From Oscillospiraceae bacterium (GTDB taxonomy: Bacteria; Bacillota_A; Clostridia; Oscillospirales; Ruminococcaceae), in assembly GCA_017400025.1 (NCBI GenBank), contig JAFQAF010000369.1, forward strand, positions 1 through 6,532: a stretch of DNA of 6,532 nt, written 5' to 3'. Below are positions 1-5,735 of this stretch, in pieces (position 1 is the first letter of the stretch; each line of letters opens with the position of its first letter). Made by a program: the position numbers and the translations under genes. A model generated the notes under the pieces. It saw only the letters and a list, made by a program, of their open reading frames with translations. It was not told the origin of the DNA and ran no database searches.

Positions 1-5
1 TAAAG

Positions 6-551
6 ATGGAAGAAATATTTATACGCAGCCTTGTTCAGGAAGACCTGATGCTGTTTTATACAATGGGCAGTGACACAGAGGCCTGCCGTGCCAGCGGGGC
101 ACACCCGGCGGCAGATATAGTGCAGGCACAGCTGCAGCTGGAAACAGCCATGAAAAACGGCAACTGCTTTGCAATAGTACAGAGAAAGAGCCTGAAACCG
201 GTGGGGCTTATATACGCATCCCCGGATATACACAGGCTGAACAGAAAAGCCTATATGCTGTCCTACCGCCTGGACAGAAACTACTGGGGCAGGGGATATA
301 TGCCCCGGGCAGTAAAATATATGCTGAAATTCCTTTTTATGAACTGCGGTGCCGATGTGGTATCTGTGGCCCATTTCACAGAGAACCTGCGTTCAAAAAG
401 AGTGATAGAAAAGTGCGGTTTTGTGTATGAAGGCACCATCCGCCGCGAATTTGCACACTGGGACGGCAGAATTCTGGACAGCTGTGTTTACTCCATGCTT
501 TATGAAGAATACAAAGAGCTGTATGCAGGGGATAATACAGAGGGCCGGTAA
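6..551 (+). CDS. GNAT-family N-acetyltransferase, RimJ/RimL type
   Basis: This 181-residue protein looks like a cytoplasmic acetyl-CoA-dependent N-acetyltransferase of the RimJ/RimL (Acetyltransf_3) branch of the GNAT superfamily. The acetyl-CoA pyrophosphate-binding loop is seen around residues 93-101 (YWGRGYMPR, the (Q/R)xxGxG/A-type motif), preceded by the acidic strand SYRLD near 86-90. Residues 126-145 carry the usual ENLRSKRVIEKCGFVYEG block, in which Asn, the Arg/Lys pair and the EK-GF-EG pattern are typical of this branch. The length is normal for the family. The ATG at base 6 gives a natural N-terminus (MEEIFIRSLVQEDL), but its ribosome binding site lies outside the window, so an earlier start cannot be excluded. 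TAA at bases 1-3 may be the stop of an upstream gene. No promoter and no convincing terminator are seen for it; the tRNA promoter lies about 40 bases beyond its stop. The substrate is unknown: a ribosomal protein, an antibiotic or a small amine are all possible. Confidence 0.88.
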   Translation: MEEIFIRSLVQEDLMLFYTMGSDTEACRASGAHPAADIVQAQLQLETAMKNGNCFAIVQRKSLKPVGLIYASPDIHRLNRKAYMLSYRLDRNYWGRGYMPRAVKYMLKFLFMNCGADVVSVAHFTENLRSKRVIEKCGFVYEGTIRREFAHWDGRILDSCVYSMLYEEYKELYAGDNTEGR

Positions 552-593
552 AACTGCAAAGAGAAAATCCACGGCTGTTTTACTGTGCTGATG

Positions 594-622
594 TTGACAA
601 TCACCCTTTCAGGTAGTATAAT
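594..622 (+). promoter_or_regulatory. consensus sigma-70/sigma-A promoter of tRNA-Leu
   Basis: A perfect -35 hexamer TTGACA (594-599) and a perfect -10 hexamer TATAAT (617-622) are separated by an ideal 17-base spacer. Transcription should start near base 629, about ten bases before the mature tRNA. This is the best match to the housekeeping consensus in the window and fits a highly transcribed stable RNA. Confidence 0.93.
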
Positions 623-638
623 ATATTAGCTGTAAAAT

Positions 639-725
639 GCCGGTATGATGGAATTGGCAGACGTGCTGGACTCAAAATCCTGTGGTAGTGATACCGTGTC
701 GGTTCGACCCCGACTACCGGCACCA
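639..725 (+). tRNA. tRNA-Leu, anticodon CAA
   Basis: This is a class II tRNA of 87 bases including an encoded 3' CCA (723-725). The acceptor stem GCCGGTA (639-645) pairs fully with TACCGGC (715-721), followed by discriminator A722, as expected for leucine. The anticodon loop CTCAAAA (671-677) places CAA at 673-675, reading codon UUG. The long variable arm GGTA-GTGA-TACC, which identifies the Leu/Ser/Tyr class, and a T arm GTCGG/CCGAC with the loop TTCGACC are both present. The D-arm segment GGAATTGGCAGACG is the usual bacterial tRNA-Leu form. One oddity: the anticodon stem CTGGA (666-670) against TCCTG (678-682) contains a T-T mismatch at 667/681 (tRNA pair 28-42). The gene is monocistronic, with its own promoter and terminator. 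Confidence 0.97.
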
Positions 726-729
726 TCAT

Positions 730-767
730 AAACCTGTGAACTGAAAAGTTTGCAGGTTTTTTGTTTT
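730..767 (+). terminator. Rho-independent terminator of tRNA-Leu
   Basis: The left arm AAACCTGTGAACT (730-742) pairs with AGTTTGCAGGTTT (747-759) across a GAAA loop, giving 13 pairs of which two are G-U. The run TTTTTTGTTTT follows (757-767). It lies five bases after the tRNA CCA end, so it ends the tRNA transcript. Confidence 0.92.
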
Positions 768-799
768 GCACATAACCGGCCTGTATTTTTAACCTGTTG

Positions 800-828
800 T
801 TGGATATACGGCAATCTTGTGCTATAAT
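800..828 (+). promoter_or_regulatory. extended -10 promoter of the PAP2/GNAT unit
   Basis: The -10 hexamer TATAAT (823-828) is perfect and preceded by TGC (820-822), making the extended TGn form. The -35 at 17-base spacing is only TTGGAT (800-805), a weak match, which the extended -10 could offset. Transcription would begin near 835, leaving a leader of about 30 bases. The ribosome binding site TAAGGA (853-858) sits seven bases before the ATG at 866. Confidence 0.75.
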
Positions 829-865
829 AAAATATAAACAATTTCAGAAAAGTAAGGAATAATAT

Positions 866-1708
866 ATGATAAACAAAAAATACAGATGGGGATATCTGGT
901 GGTGATAATACTGTGCATTGCGGCTATGGCTGCCGGCGCAAAATATGACTGGGCAGCCACACATGCCCTGTACAATCCCCGCAATGCCTTTGGCGTATGG
1001 TTTGAAGCGGCTTCCTGGATACCTGTTTATGCGTTTATACCGGTATGGGGTGCCACACTTATGCTGCGCAGAAGAAATACTATGGCACAGTTTTCTTTTG
1101 GCGCTGTGCTGCTTATAGCTTCCTGCTGCCGGTTTATGTACCTTATCTGCGACCATCTGGTAGCCAGGGAATTTATGACCAAAATCAATCCGTACATCTG
1201 CGGTATAATCGGCGGCATAATATCTGCTGCCATATTTCTGGTGATGCGCGGTCTTGGCCGCCCGGTACTGCGCAGGATTCAGGCCCTGTGCTCCTTCGGC
1301 TTTATGTATATGTTCAGCTATCTCGGTGTGATTTTTGTGCTGAAAAAGATATTTGGCCGCGACAGATATGAAGACATCATTGCAGGCGGTGAATATGTAT
1401 TTGCAGAATGGTTCAGACCGGTTTTCTTTTCAGACGGCTCCAGTTTCCCGTCCGGTCATACCGGTGCTGCAATGGGCATACTCATACTGCTTCTGCTGCC
1501 GTTCCTTTTTGAAAGCTGCAAAAAGCTGAAACTGCCGCTTTTCATATTCTGCTATTGCTATGCCGCACTTACAGCGGTAAGCAGGCTGATTATGGGCCGC
1601 CATTTTATCAGCGACACAGCTGCTGCAATACTGATAATGACAATAGTATTTATTGTCCTTACACCTAATTTTGAAAAGACTTACCGAAAAATAATTCTGA
1701 GGGATTGA
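866..1708 (+). CDS. PAP2-family membrane phosphatase
   Basis: This 280-residue integral membrane protein belongs to the PAP2 / type 2 phosphatidic acid phosphatase superfamily, which removes phosphate from lipid phosphates or polyprenyl pyrophosphates at the membrane face. All three active-site motifs are visible. Motif 1 is K160-x6-R167, though the usual following Pro is Tyr168 (GRDRY). Motif 2 is P195-S-G-H198 within SFPSGHTGA. Motif 3 is S239-R240-x5-H246-x3-D250 in SRLIMGRHFISD. His198 and His246 are the expected catalytic pair. About eight hydrophobic segments are seen, roughly at 10-27, 48-66, 75-94, 110-128, 141-159, 198-215, 222-238 and 251-266. The first four lie before the catalytic region, more than in minimal PAP2 proteins. 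The exact substrate (undecaprenyl pyrophosphate, phosphatidylglycerol phosphate or another lipid) cannot be read from the sequence. It is probably cotranscribed with the acetyltransferase that starts four bases after its stop. Confidence 0.9.
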   Translation: MINKKYRWGYLVVIILCIAAMAAGAKYDWAATHALYNPRNAFGVWFEAASWIPVYAFIPVWGATLMLRRRNTMAQFSFGAVLLIASCCRFMYLICDHLVAREFMTKINPYICGIIGGIISAAIFLVMRGLGRPVLRRIQALCSFGFMYMFSYLGVIFVLKKIFGRDRYEDIIAGGEYVFAEWFRPVFFSDGSSFPSGHTGAAMGILILLLLPFLFESCKKLKLPLFIFCYCYAALTAVSRLIMGRHFISDTAAAILIMTIVFIVLTPNFEKTYRKIILRD

Positions 1709-1712
1709 CACA

Positions 1713-2246
1713 ATGGGCGATGATATTATAATCCACAGGGCTGTTCCGGAGGATGCCACCGGTATTGCCATAGTGCGGGCATACACCTGGGCCACAGCAT
1801 ACCGGGGCCTTATACCGGATGAAATATTGCAAAGCCGCATTGACGCGGTTCCTTCCAATGCCGGCAGGCTGAAAAGCCTTATAGAATCGGGAAATTTCAG
1901 CTATGCCGTTGCACTTCATAACAATGCCGTGATAGGTTTTGTAAGTTATGGAAAAAGCAGAGACAGGAATTATCCTGCAGACGGGGAAACCGGTGCATTG
2001 TATGTGCTGAAAGGCTTTGCCGGCTCCGGTGTGGGCAGTGCACTGCTGGACTGCGCAAAAAGAGAACTGGCACAGCAGGGCTTCAGCCATATGATTGTGA
2101 ACTGTCTTCTGGGAAACCCCAGCCTTGAGTTTTACAAACGTATGGGCGGTATAATAACCGGGCAGAAAACCGACGAAATTTTCGGGGGCCATACTATAAC
2201 AGAAAATATCCTCAGATTTAAATTGCAGACAGAACTCCACCTTTGA
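1713..2246 (+). CDS. GNAT-family N-acetyltransferase
   Basis: This 177-residue protein has the Acetyltransf_1-type GNAT fold. The N-terminus (IIIHRAVPEDATGIAIV) is the common opening strand and helix. GETGALYVLKGFAGSGVGSA (91-110) holds beta-4 and the acetyl-CoA loop, with G-S-G-V-G-S as the pyrophosphate-binding turn. NPSLEFYKRMGG (125-136) is the usual C-terminal NxxxxxFYxxxGF-like block. The family acetylates amines on small molecules or proteins; the substrate here is unknown. The ribosome binding site GAGGGA (1699-1704) lies inside the end of the PAP2 gene, eight bases before the ATG, and only four bases separate the two genes, so they form one operon. The last codons double as the left arm of the terminator and the TGA stop lies in its loop. 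It differs from the acetyltransferase at base 6 both in type and in sequence, so the two are not recent duplicates. Confidence 0.9.
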   Translation: MGDDIIIHRAVPEDATGIAIVRAYTWATAYRGLIPDEILQSRIDAVPSNAGRLKSLIESGNFSYAVALHNNAVIGFVSYGKSRDRNYPADGETGALYVLKGFAGSGVGSALLDCAKRELAQQGFSHMIVNCLLGNPSLEFYKRMGGIITGQKTDEIFGGHTITENILRFKLQTELHL

Positions 2247-2261
2247 AGGTGGAGTTTTTTT
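2233..2261 (+). terminator. Rho-independent terminator overlapping the GNAT stop codon
   Basis: AACTCCACCT (2233-2242) pairs perfectly with AGGTGGAGTT (2247-2256) around the loop TTGA, followed by seven T (2255-2261). The left arm encodes the last residues of the acetyltransferase (E-L-H-L) and the TGA stop (2244-2246) lies in the loop, so the hairpin begins inside the gene. Confidence 0.93.
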
Positions 2262-2408
2262 GTGGGAAGCTGTTGAAGCGTATATCCGGAAAATGGATAG
2301 AGTGAAAGGCTGTTTATGTGCAGAACGGGGAATTTTCGGCAATTTTTTTGACGTAATGTACAAATATATTTCAAAAAAACAACAAAAAATATTTATAAAG
2401 TAGATTAT
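2262..2408. other. non-coding stretch upstream of the pfl promoter
   Basis: I find no gene, RNA or repeat here. The second half is A/T-rich, with A runs at about 2372-2390. This may favour DNA bending upstream of the pfl promoter, but the runs lie too far upstream to act as a standard UP element for the -35 at 2430. Confidence 0.5.
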
Positions 2409-2423
2409 TGTGATTTACTCACA
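2409..2423. promoter_or_regulatory. inverted repeat TGTGA-N5-TCACA, candidate operator
   Basis: TGTGA (2409-2413) and TCACA (2419-2423) are perfect inverted half-sites separated by TTTAC. They resemble CRP/FNR-superfamily or Rex half-sites, but those normally have six bases between the arms, so the regulator is not identified. The centre lies about 50 bases before the predicted start of the pfl transcript, a position suited to an activator. The repeat directly abuts the next one. Confidence 0.5.
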
Positions 2424-2439
2424 GTTAGCTTGTGCTAAC
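2424..2439. promoter_or_regulatory. inverted repeat GTTAGC-N4-GCTAAC over the pfl -35
   Basis: GTTAGC (2424-2429) and GCTAAC (2434-2439) are perfect inverted arms around TTGT. The -35 hexamer candidate TTGTGC (2430-2435) lies in the middle, so a protein bound here would touch RNA polymerase directly. This is an operator candidate; the regulator is unknown. Confidence 0.5.
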
Positions 2440-2459
2440 CTACTGTTTTTATGTATAAT
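2430..2459 (+). promoter_or_regulatory. pfl operon promoter
   Basis: The -10 TATAAT (2454-2459) is perfect. The best -35 is TTGTGC (2430-2435) with an 18-base spacer, matching only three of six consensus positions. A perfect -10 with a poor -35 is the usual form of an activator-dependent or regulated promoter. The start would be near 2466, giving a leader of about 67 bases before pflB. Confidence 0.72.
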
Positions 2460-2464
2460 ATAGG

Positions 2465-2484
2465 TGTAATAAGAATTTATTACA
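2465..2484. promoter_or_regulatory. 20-base palindrome at the pfl transcription start
   Basis: TGTAATAA (2465-2472) and TTATTACA (2477-2484) are perfect inverted arms around GAAT. It sits on the predicted start point, five bases after the -10, where a bound repressor would block transcription. The AT-rich arms and four-base centre recall redox-sensing Rex operators (TTGTTAA-N4-TTAACAA), but the bases match only partly, so assignment to Rex is a guess. Confidence 0.55.
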
Positions 2485-2532
2485 TCATATCAATTTCACA
2501 TTTTTCAATAAATACATAAAGGAGACACGATT

Positions 2533-4632
2533 ATGCCTCATATGCATGAAAACTGGTACAGCTTCAAACCTGCAACCTGGGTGAACCGGATTAACGTAAG
2601 AAGCTTTATCAAACATAACTATACACCTTACGATGGCGACGAAAGCTTCCTGGCTGGTCCTACACGTAACACTCTTGACCTGTGGCTGCAGGTAAGGGAA
2701 CTGTCAAACGAAGAAATGGCCAAAGGTGGCGTTCTGGATATGGACACAGAAGTGATTTCCACAATTACTTCCCATGGCCCGGGCTACCTCAACAAGGAAA
2801 AAGAAACAATTGTAGGTTTCCAGACTGACAAACCTTTCAAGCGTGCACTTATGCCATACGGCGGTATAAGAATGGCTGAAAAAGCCTGCGCTGACAACGG
2901 CTATAAAGTAGATGAAAAAATCAGCGAATTTTTCACAGTACACAGAAAAACACACAACGCAGGTGTTTTTGATGCATACACACCGGAAATGAGAGCCTGC
3001 CGCTCCAGCCATATTATCACAGGTCTGCCTGATGCTTACGGCCGTGGCCGTATCATCGGTGACTACCGCAGAATCGCTCTGTATGGTGTGGACAGACTGA
3101 TTGAAGACAAAAATGAACAGAAGGCTTCTACAGAAAAGGTAATGAGCGAAGACAACATCCGTCTGCGTGAAGAACTTTCCGAACAGATTCGTGCACTGCA
3201 GGAACTGAAGAAAATGGCAGCAAGCTACGGCTTTGACATTTCACAGCCTGCAAAAGACGTAAAAGAAGCTATTCAGTGGACATACTTTGGTTATCTGGCT
3301 GCAGTAAAGGAACAGAACGGCGCTGCAATGTCCCTGGGCAGAACATCCACATTCCTGGATATCTACGCACAGCGTGACCTTGACAACGGTGTTTACACAG
3401 AAGAACAGATTCAGGAATTTGTTGACCATTTCATCATGAAACTGCGTATGGTAAAATTTGCTCGTACACCTGAATACAATGCACTGTTCTCCGGCGACCC
3501 TCAGTGGGTAACAGAATCCATAGGCGGTGTTGGCGTAGACGGCAGACATATGGTAACAAAAATGTCTTACCGCTATCTCCATACACTGGACAACCTTGGT
3601 TCTTCTCCGGAACCAAACCTTACAGTTCTCTGGTCTGTACATCTGCCTGAAAACTTTAAACGCTACTGTGCAAAAATGTCCATCGAAACATCATCCATCC
3701 AGTATGAAAACGATGACCTGATGAGAGTGACACATGGCGATGACTATGCTATCGCCTGCTGTGTATCTTCCATGAGAGTGGGTAAAGAAATGCAGTTCTT
3801 CGGCGCCCGTGCAAACCTGGCAAAATGCCTGCTGTATGCTATCAACGGCGGTGTAGACGAAGTTTCCAGAAAACAGGTTGGCCCTAAATACAGACCAATC
3901 ACAAGTGAATACCTGGATTATGATGAAGTAATGGAAAAATACGATGCTATGATGAAATGGCTGGCTGAAGTTTATGTAAATGCACTGAACATCATTCACT
4001 ATATGCACGACAAATACTGCTATGAAAAAATCCAGATGGCTCTTCACGACAGAGATGTAACAAGATGGTTTGCAACAGGTATTGCAGGTCTGTCTGTAGT
4101 TGCTGACTCACTGTCTGCTATCAAATATGCAAAAGTTAAAGTAATCCGTGACGAAACAGGTTTTGCTACAGACTATGAAGTAGAAGGCGATTTCCCTAAA
4201 TACGGCAACGACGATGACAGAGTAGACGAACTGGCAAAAGAAATTGTTCACAGATTTATGGAACACATCAGAAAGATACCTACATACAGAAACGGTATTC
4301 CTACAACTTCCATCCTTACAATCACATCAAACGTAGTGTACGGCAAAGCTACAGGTTCCACACCTGACGGCCGTAAACGCGGTGAAGCATTTGCTCCGGG
4401 TGCAAACCCAATGCACCGCCGTGACACACACGGTGCAGTTGCTTCTATGGCTTCTGTTGCCAAACTGCCATTTATCGATGCACAGGACGGTATTTCCAAT
4501 ACATTCTCCATCATTCCTGGCGCACTGGGCAAAGAAGACAGAATCTTTATGGGCGACCTCGACATCGAACTGGACTGTTCCACAGGTGCCTGTGCAACAC
4601 CTACACTGTTTGAAGGTCTTGACGCTGAATAA
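2533..4632 (+). CDS. pflB: formate C-acetyltransferase (PFL), large subunit lacking the glycyl-radical domain
   Basis: This 699-residue protein is the catalytic core of pyruvate formate-lyase, which converts pyruvate + CoA to acetyl-CoA + formate in the anaerobic cytoplasm. It follows E. coli PflB closely as I recall that sequence. The N-terminal [28 protein letters not shown] block, [23 protein letters not shown] (about 158-180) and the active-site [27 protein letters not shown] are present. Cys409-Cys410 correspond to the catalytic Cys418-Cys419. Similarity runs on through [23 protein letters not shown] and [12 protein letters not shown] (to residue 669). The usual C-terminal glycyl-radical segment is absent. 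In its place is a 30-residue tail (670-699) with a Cys-x4-Cys (C682, C687) and an acidic end, closed by tandem TAA TAA. The missing segment is encoded by the next gene. The ribosome binding site AAAGGAG (2518-2524) lies eight bases before the ATG. The gene largely avoids the ATA isoleucine codon common in the neighbouring genes, a sign of high expression. Confidence 0.96.
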   Translation: MPHMHENWYSFKPATWVNRINVRSFIKHNYTPYDGDESFLAGPTRNTLDLWLQVRELSNEEMAKGGVLDMDTEVISTITSHGPGYLNKEKETIVGFQTDKPFKRALMPYGGIRMAEKACADNGYKVDEKISEFFTVHRKTHNAGVFDAYTPEMRACRSSHIITGLPDAYGRGRIIGDYRRIALYGVDRLIEDKNEQKASTEKVMSEDNIRLREELSEQIRALQELKKMAASYGFDISQPAKDVKEAIQWTYFGYLAAVKEQNGAAMSLGRTSTFLDIYAQRDLDNGVYTEEQIQEFVDHFIMKLRMVKFARTPEYNALFSGDPQWVTESIGGVGVDGRHMVTKMSYRYLHTLDNLGSSPEPNLTVLWSVHLPENFKRYCAKMSIETSSIQYENDDLMRVTHGDDYAIACCVSSMRVGKEMQFFGARANLAKCLLYAINGGVDEVSRKQVGPKYRPITSEYLDYDEVMEKYDAMMKWLAEVYVNALNIIHYMHDKYCYEKIQMALHDRDVTRWFATGIAGLSVVADSLSAIKYAKVKVIRDETGFATDYEVEGDFPKYGNDDDRVDELAKEIVHRFMEHIRKIPTYRNGIPTTSILTITSNVVYGKATGSTPDGRKRGEAFAPGANPMHRRDTHGAVASMASVAKLPFIDAQDGISNTFSIIPGALGKEDRIFMGDLDIELDCSTGACATPTLFEGLDAE

Positions 4633-4640
4633 TAACTATC

Positions 4641-4647
4641 AGGAGGA
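4641..4647 (+). promoter_or_regulatory. strong ribosome binding site of the glycyl-radical subunit
   Basis: AGGAGGA lies seven bases before the ATG at 4655, in the 22-base gap after pflB. It is a near-perfect Shine-Dalgarno sequence and shows that the small frame is initiated independently rather than being a frameshifted remnant of pflB. Confidence 0.93.
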
Positions 4648-4654
4648 ATAAACA

Positions 4655-4897
4655 ATGATTGCATCCAAATCCCAGATTGACAACCTTGTAAGCCTGCTGG
4701 ACGGCTATATGTCACAGGGCGGTCACCACCTTAATGTAAACGTTTTCACAAGAGAAACTCTGCTGGACGCTCAGGCTCACCCTGAAAAATATCCACAGCT
4801 GACAGTACGCGTAAGCGGTTATGCTGTAAACTTTGTAAAACTCACAAAGGAACAGCAGGACGAAGTTATCTCCAGAACATTCCACGATAAAATCTGA
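4655..4897 (+). CDS. stand-alone PFL glycyl-radical domain protein (small subunit)
   Basis: This 80-residue protein is the C-terminal segment of pyruvate formate-lyase made as a separate polypeptide. [22 protein letters not shown] (10-31) matches the PFL stretch just before the radical site. [27 protein letters not shown] (34-60) carries the radical motif, with Gly55 equivalent to Gly734 of E. coli Pfl[19 protein letters not shown] is the normal PFL C-terminus. E. coli YfiD/GrcA (about 127 residues) also provides this domain in trans, but it has an unrelated N-terminus and works as a spare part beside a complete PflB. Here the partner lacks the domain entirely, so this protein should be an obligatory subunit that inserts its glycine loop next to Cys409-Cys410. 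Database names such as GrcA-like or glycine radical domain protein would fit. It lies in the pfl operon, 22 bases after pflB and two bases before pflA. Oxygen would be expected to cleave it at Gly55. Confidence 0.94.
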   Translation: MIASKSQIDNLVSLLDGYMSQGGHHLNVNVFTRETLLDAQAHPEKYPQLTVRVSGYAVNFVKLTKEQQDEVISRTFHDKI

Positions 4898-4899
4898 TT

Positions 4900-5655
4900 A
4901 TGAAAGGCTATATTCATTCTGTTGAAAGCTTTGGCACTGTTGATGGCCCCGGCCTGCGCTTTGTGGTGTTCTTTCAGGGCTGCCCAATGCGCTGCCGGTA
5001 CTGCCACAATCCTGACACCTGGCAGCCCAATACCGGCATGCAGATGTCTGCTGAAGAGATAATGGCACAGTTTATGCGCAACAAAGGTTTTTACACCAAC
5101 GGCGGAATAACCGTCACCGGTGGCGAACCCCTGCTGCAGATTGATTTTCTCACAGAGCTTTTCATCCTGGCCAAAAAGGAAAATATACATACCTGTATTG
5201 ATACTTCCGGTGTTACATATAACCGGGACAATGCGGTGTATATGGAAAAGCTGGACAGACTGATGGAATATACAGACCTTGTTATGCTGGACCTGAAGCA
5301 CATAGATGACGAAAAGCATATAAGCCTCACCGGTCACACCAACAGGAATATCCTTGAGTTTGTAAAATACCTGGACAGAAAAAATATTCCGGTGTGGGTA
5401 AGACATGTTGTTGTCCCTACAGTGACAGACGACCCTGTTTACTGGGACAGACTGGGCAGATTTATGGCTTCTCTTTCCAATGTAAAAGCCCTGGATGTAC
5501 TGCCTTATCACACAATGGGTGTGAAAAAGTACCGGGAAATGGGTATGGAATATCCTCTTGCAGGTGTTCCCGCCCGGGATAAAGAGCTGGCTGTAAAAGC
5601 AAGACAGGCTATTATCAACGGTATGAAACAGGCCAGAGCAGAAAAAAACATATAA
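4900..5655 (+). CDS. pflA: pyruvate formate-lyase activating enzyme (radical SAM)
   Basis: This 251-residue radical-SAM enzyme uses a [4Fe-4S] cluster and S-adenosylmethionine to generate the glycyl radical on PFL. The cluster motif is C28-x3-C32-x2-C35 (CPMRCRYC) followed by HNPDTW. The opening IHSVESFGTVDGPGLRFVVFFQGC is the standard PflA N-terminus. T-x-x-GGEP (GGEP at 74-77) is the SAM-binding motif. DLVMLDLKHIDD (126-137), VWVRHVVVP and LPYHTMG continue the family pattern, and the length is close to the 246 residues of E. coli PflA. Its target glycine should be Gly55 of the neighbouring 80-residue protein. The ATG lies two bases after that gene's TGA and no Shine-Dalgarno sequence precedes it, so translation is probably coupled to the small subunit. 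Unlike pflB, it uses ATA codons often, which suggests lower expression. Confidence 0.96.
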   Translation: MKGYIHSVESFGTVDGPGLRFVVFFQGCPMRCRYCHNPDTWQPNTGMQMSAEEIMAQFMRNKGFYTNGGITVTGGEPLLQIDFLTELFILAKKENIHTCIDTSGVTYNRDNAVYMEKLDRLMEYTDLVMLDLKHIDDEKHISLTGHTNRNILEFVKYLDRKNIPVWVRHVVVPTVTDDPVYWDRLGRFMASLSNVKALDVLPYHTMGVKKYREMGMEYPLAGVPARDKELAVKARQAIINGMKQARAEKNI

Positions 5656-5693
5656 AAACAACAGGCACTGCAGTAAACTGCGGTGCCTGTTTT
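5654..5693. terminator. bidirectional terminator between pflA and the MFS gene
   Basis: AACAGGCACTGCAG (5660-5673) pairs with CTGCGGTGCCTGTT (5678-5691) around TAAA, giving 14 pairs with one G-U. On the plus strand TTTT follows (5690-5693). On the minus strand the complement of A5654-5658 supplies a T5 run. It can therefore end both the pfl operon and the convergent transporter transcript. The plus-strand T run is short, so leakage in that direction is possible. Confidence 0.87.
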
Positions 5694-5735
5694 GTATCTG
5701 ATGTTTTCTGCAATTAAACAGATAAATACATTTTT

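Noticed and set aside
565..590. Possible terminator of the first acetyltransferase gene (CACGG...CTGTG)
   Set aside because: It has only five pairs with one G-U, an eight-base loop and no T run after it.
626..1156. Minus-strand open frame across the tRNA and the PAP2 start
   Set aside because: It runs through a tRNA, a terminator and a promoter on the other strand. It is a chance open frame.
2348..2376. TTGACG (2348-2353) as a second pfl promoter
   Set aside because: No acceptable -10 lies 16-18 bases downstream. TATATT at 2365-2370 leaves only 11 bases.
2409..2423. TGTGA-N5-TCACA as a true CRP or Rex site
   Set aside because: Both known sites have six bases between these half-sites. A five-base spacing shifts the halves on the helix, so I keep only an unassigned inverted repeat.
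2421..2450. GTTAGC/GCTAAC hairpin followed by TTTTT as an attenuator or terminator
   Set aside because: The T run begins six bases after the stem, the stem is only six pairs, and the sequence lies upstream of the -10, so it would not be transcribed from this promoter.
4600..4660. The pflB / radical-domain break as a frameshift or nonsense error in a normal fused pfl gene
   Set aside because: The first frame ends in tandem TAA codons after a 30-residue tail absent from fused PFL. The second has a near-perfect ribosome binding site and its own start, and no single base change would join the two frames into a normal PFL.
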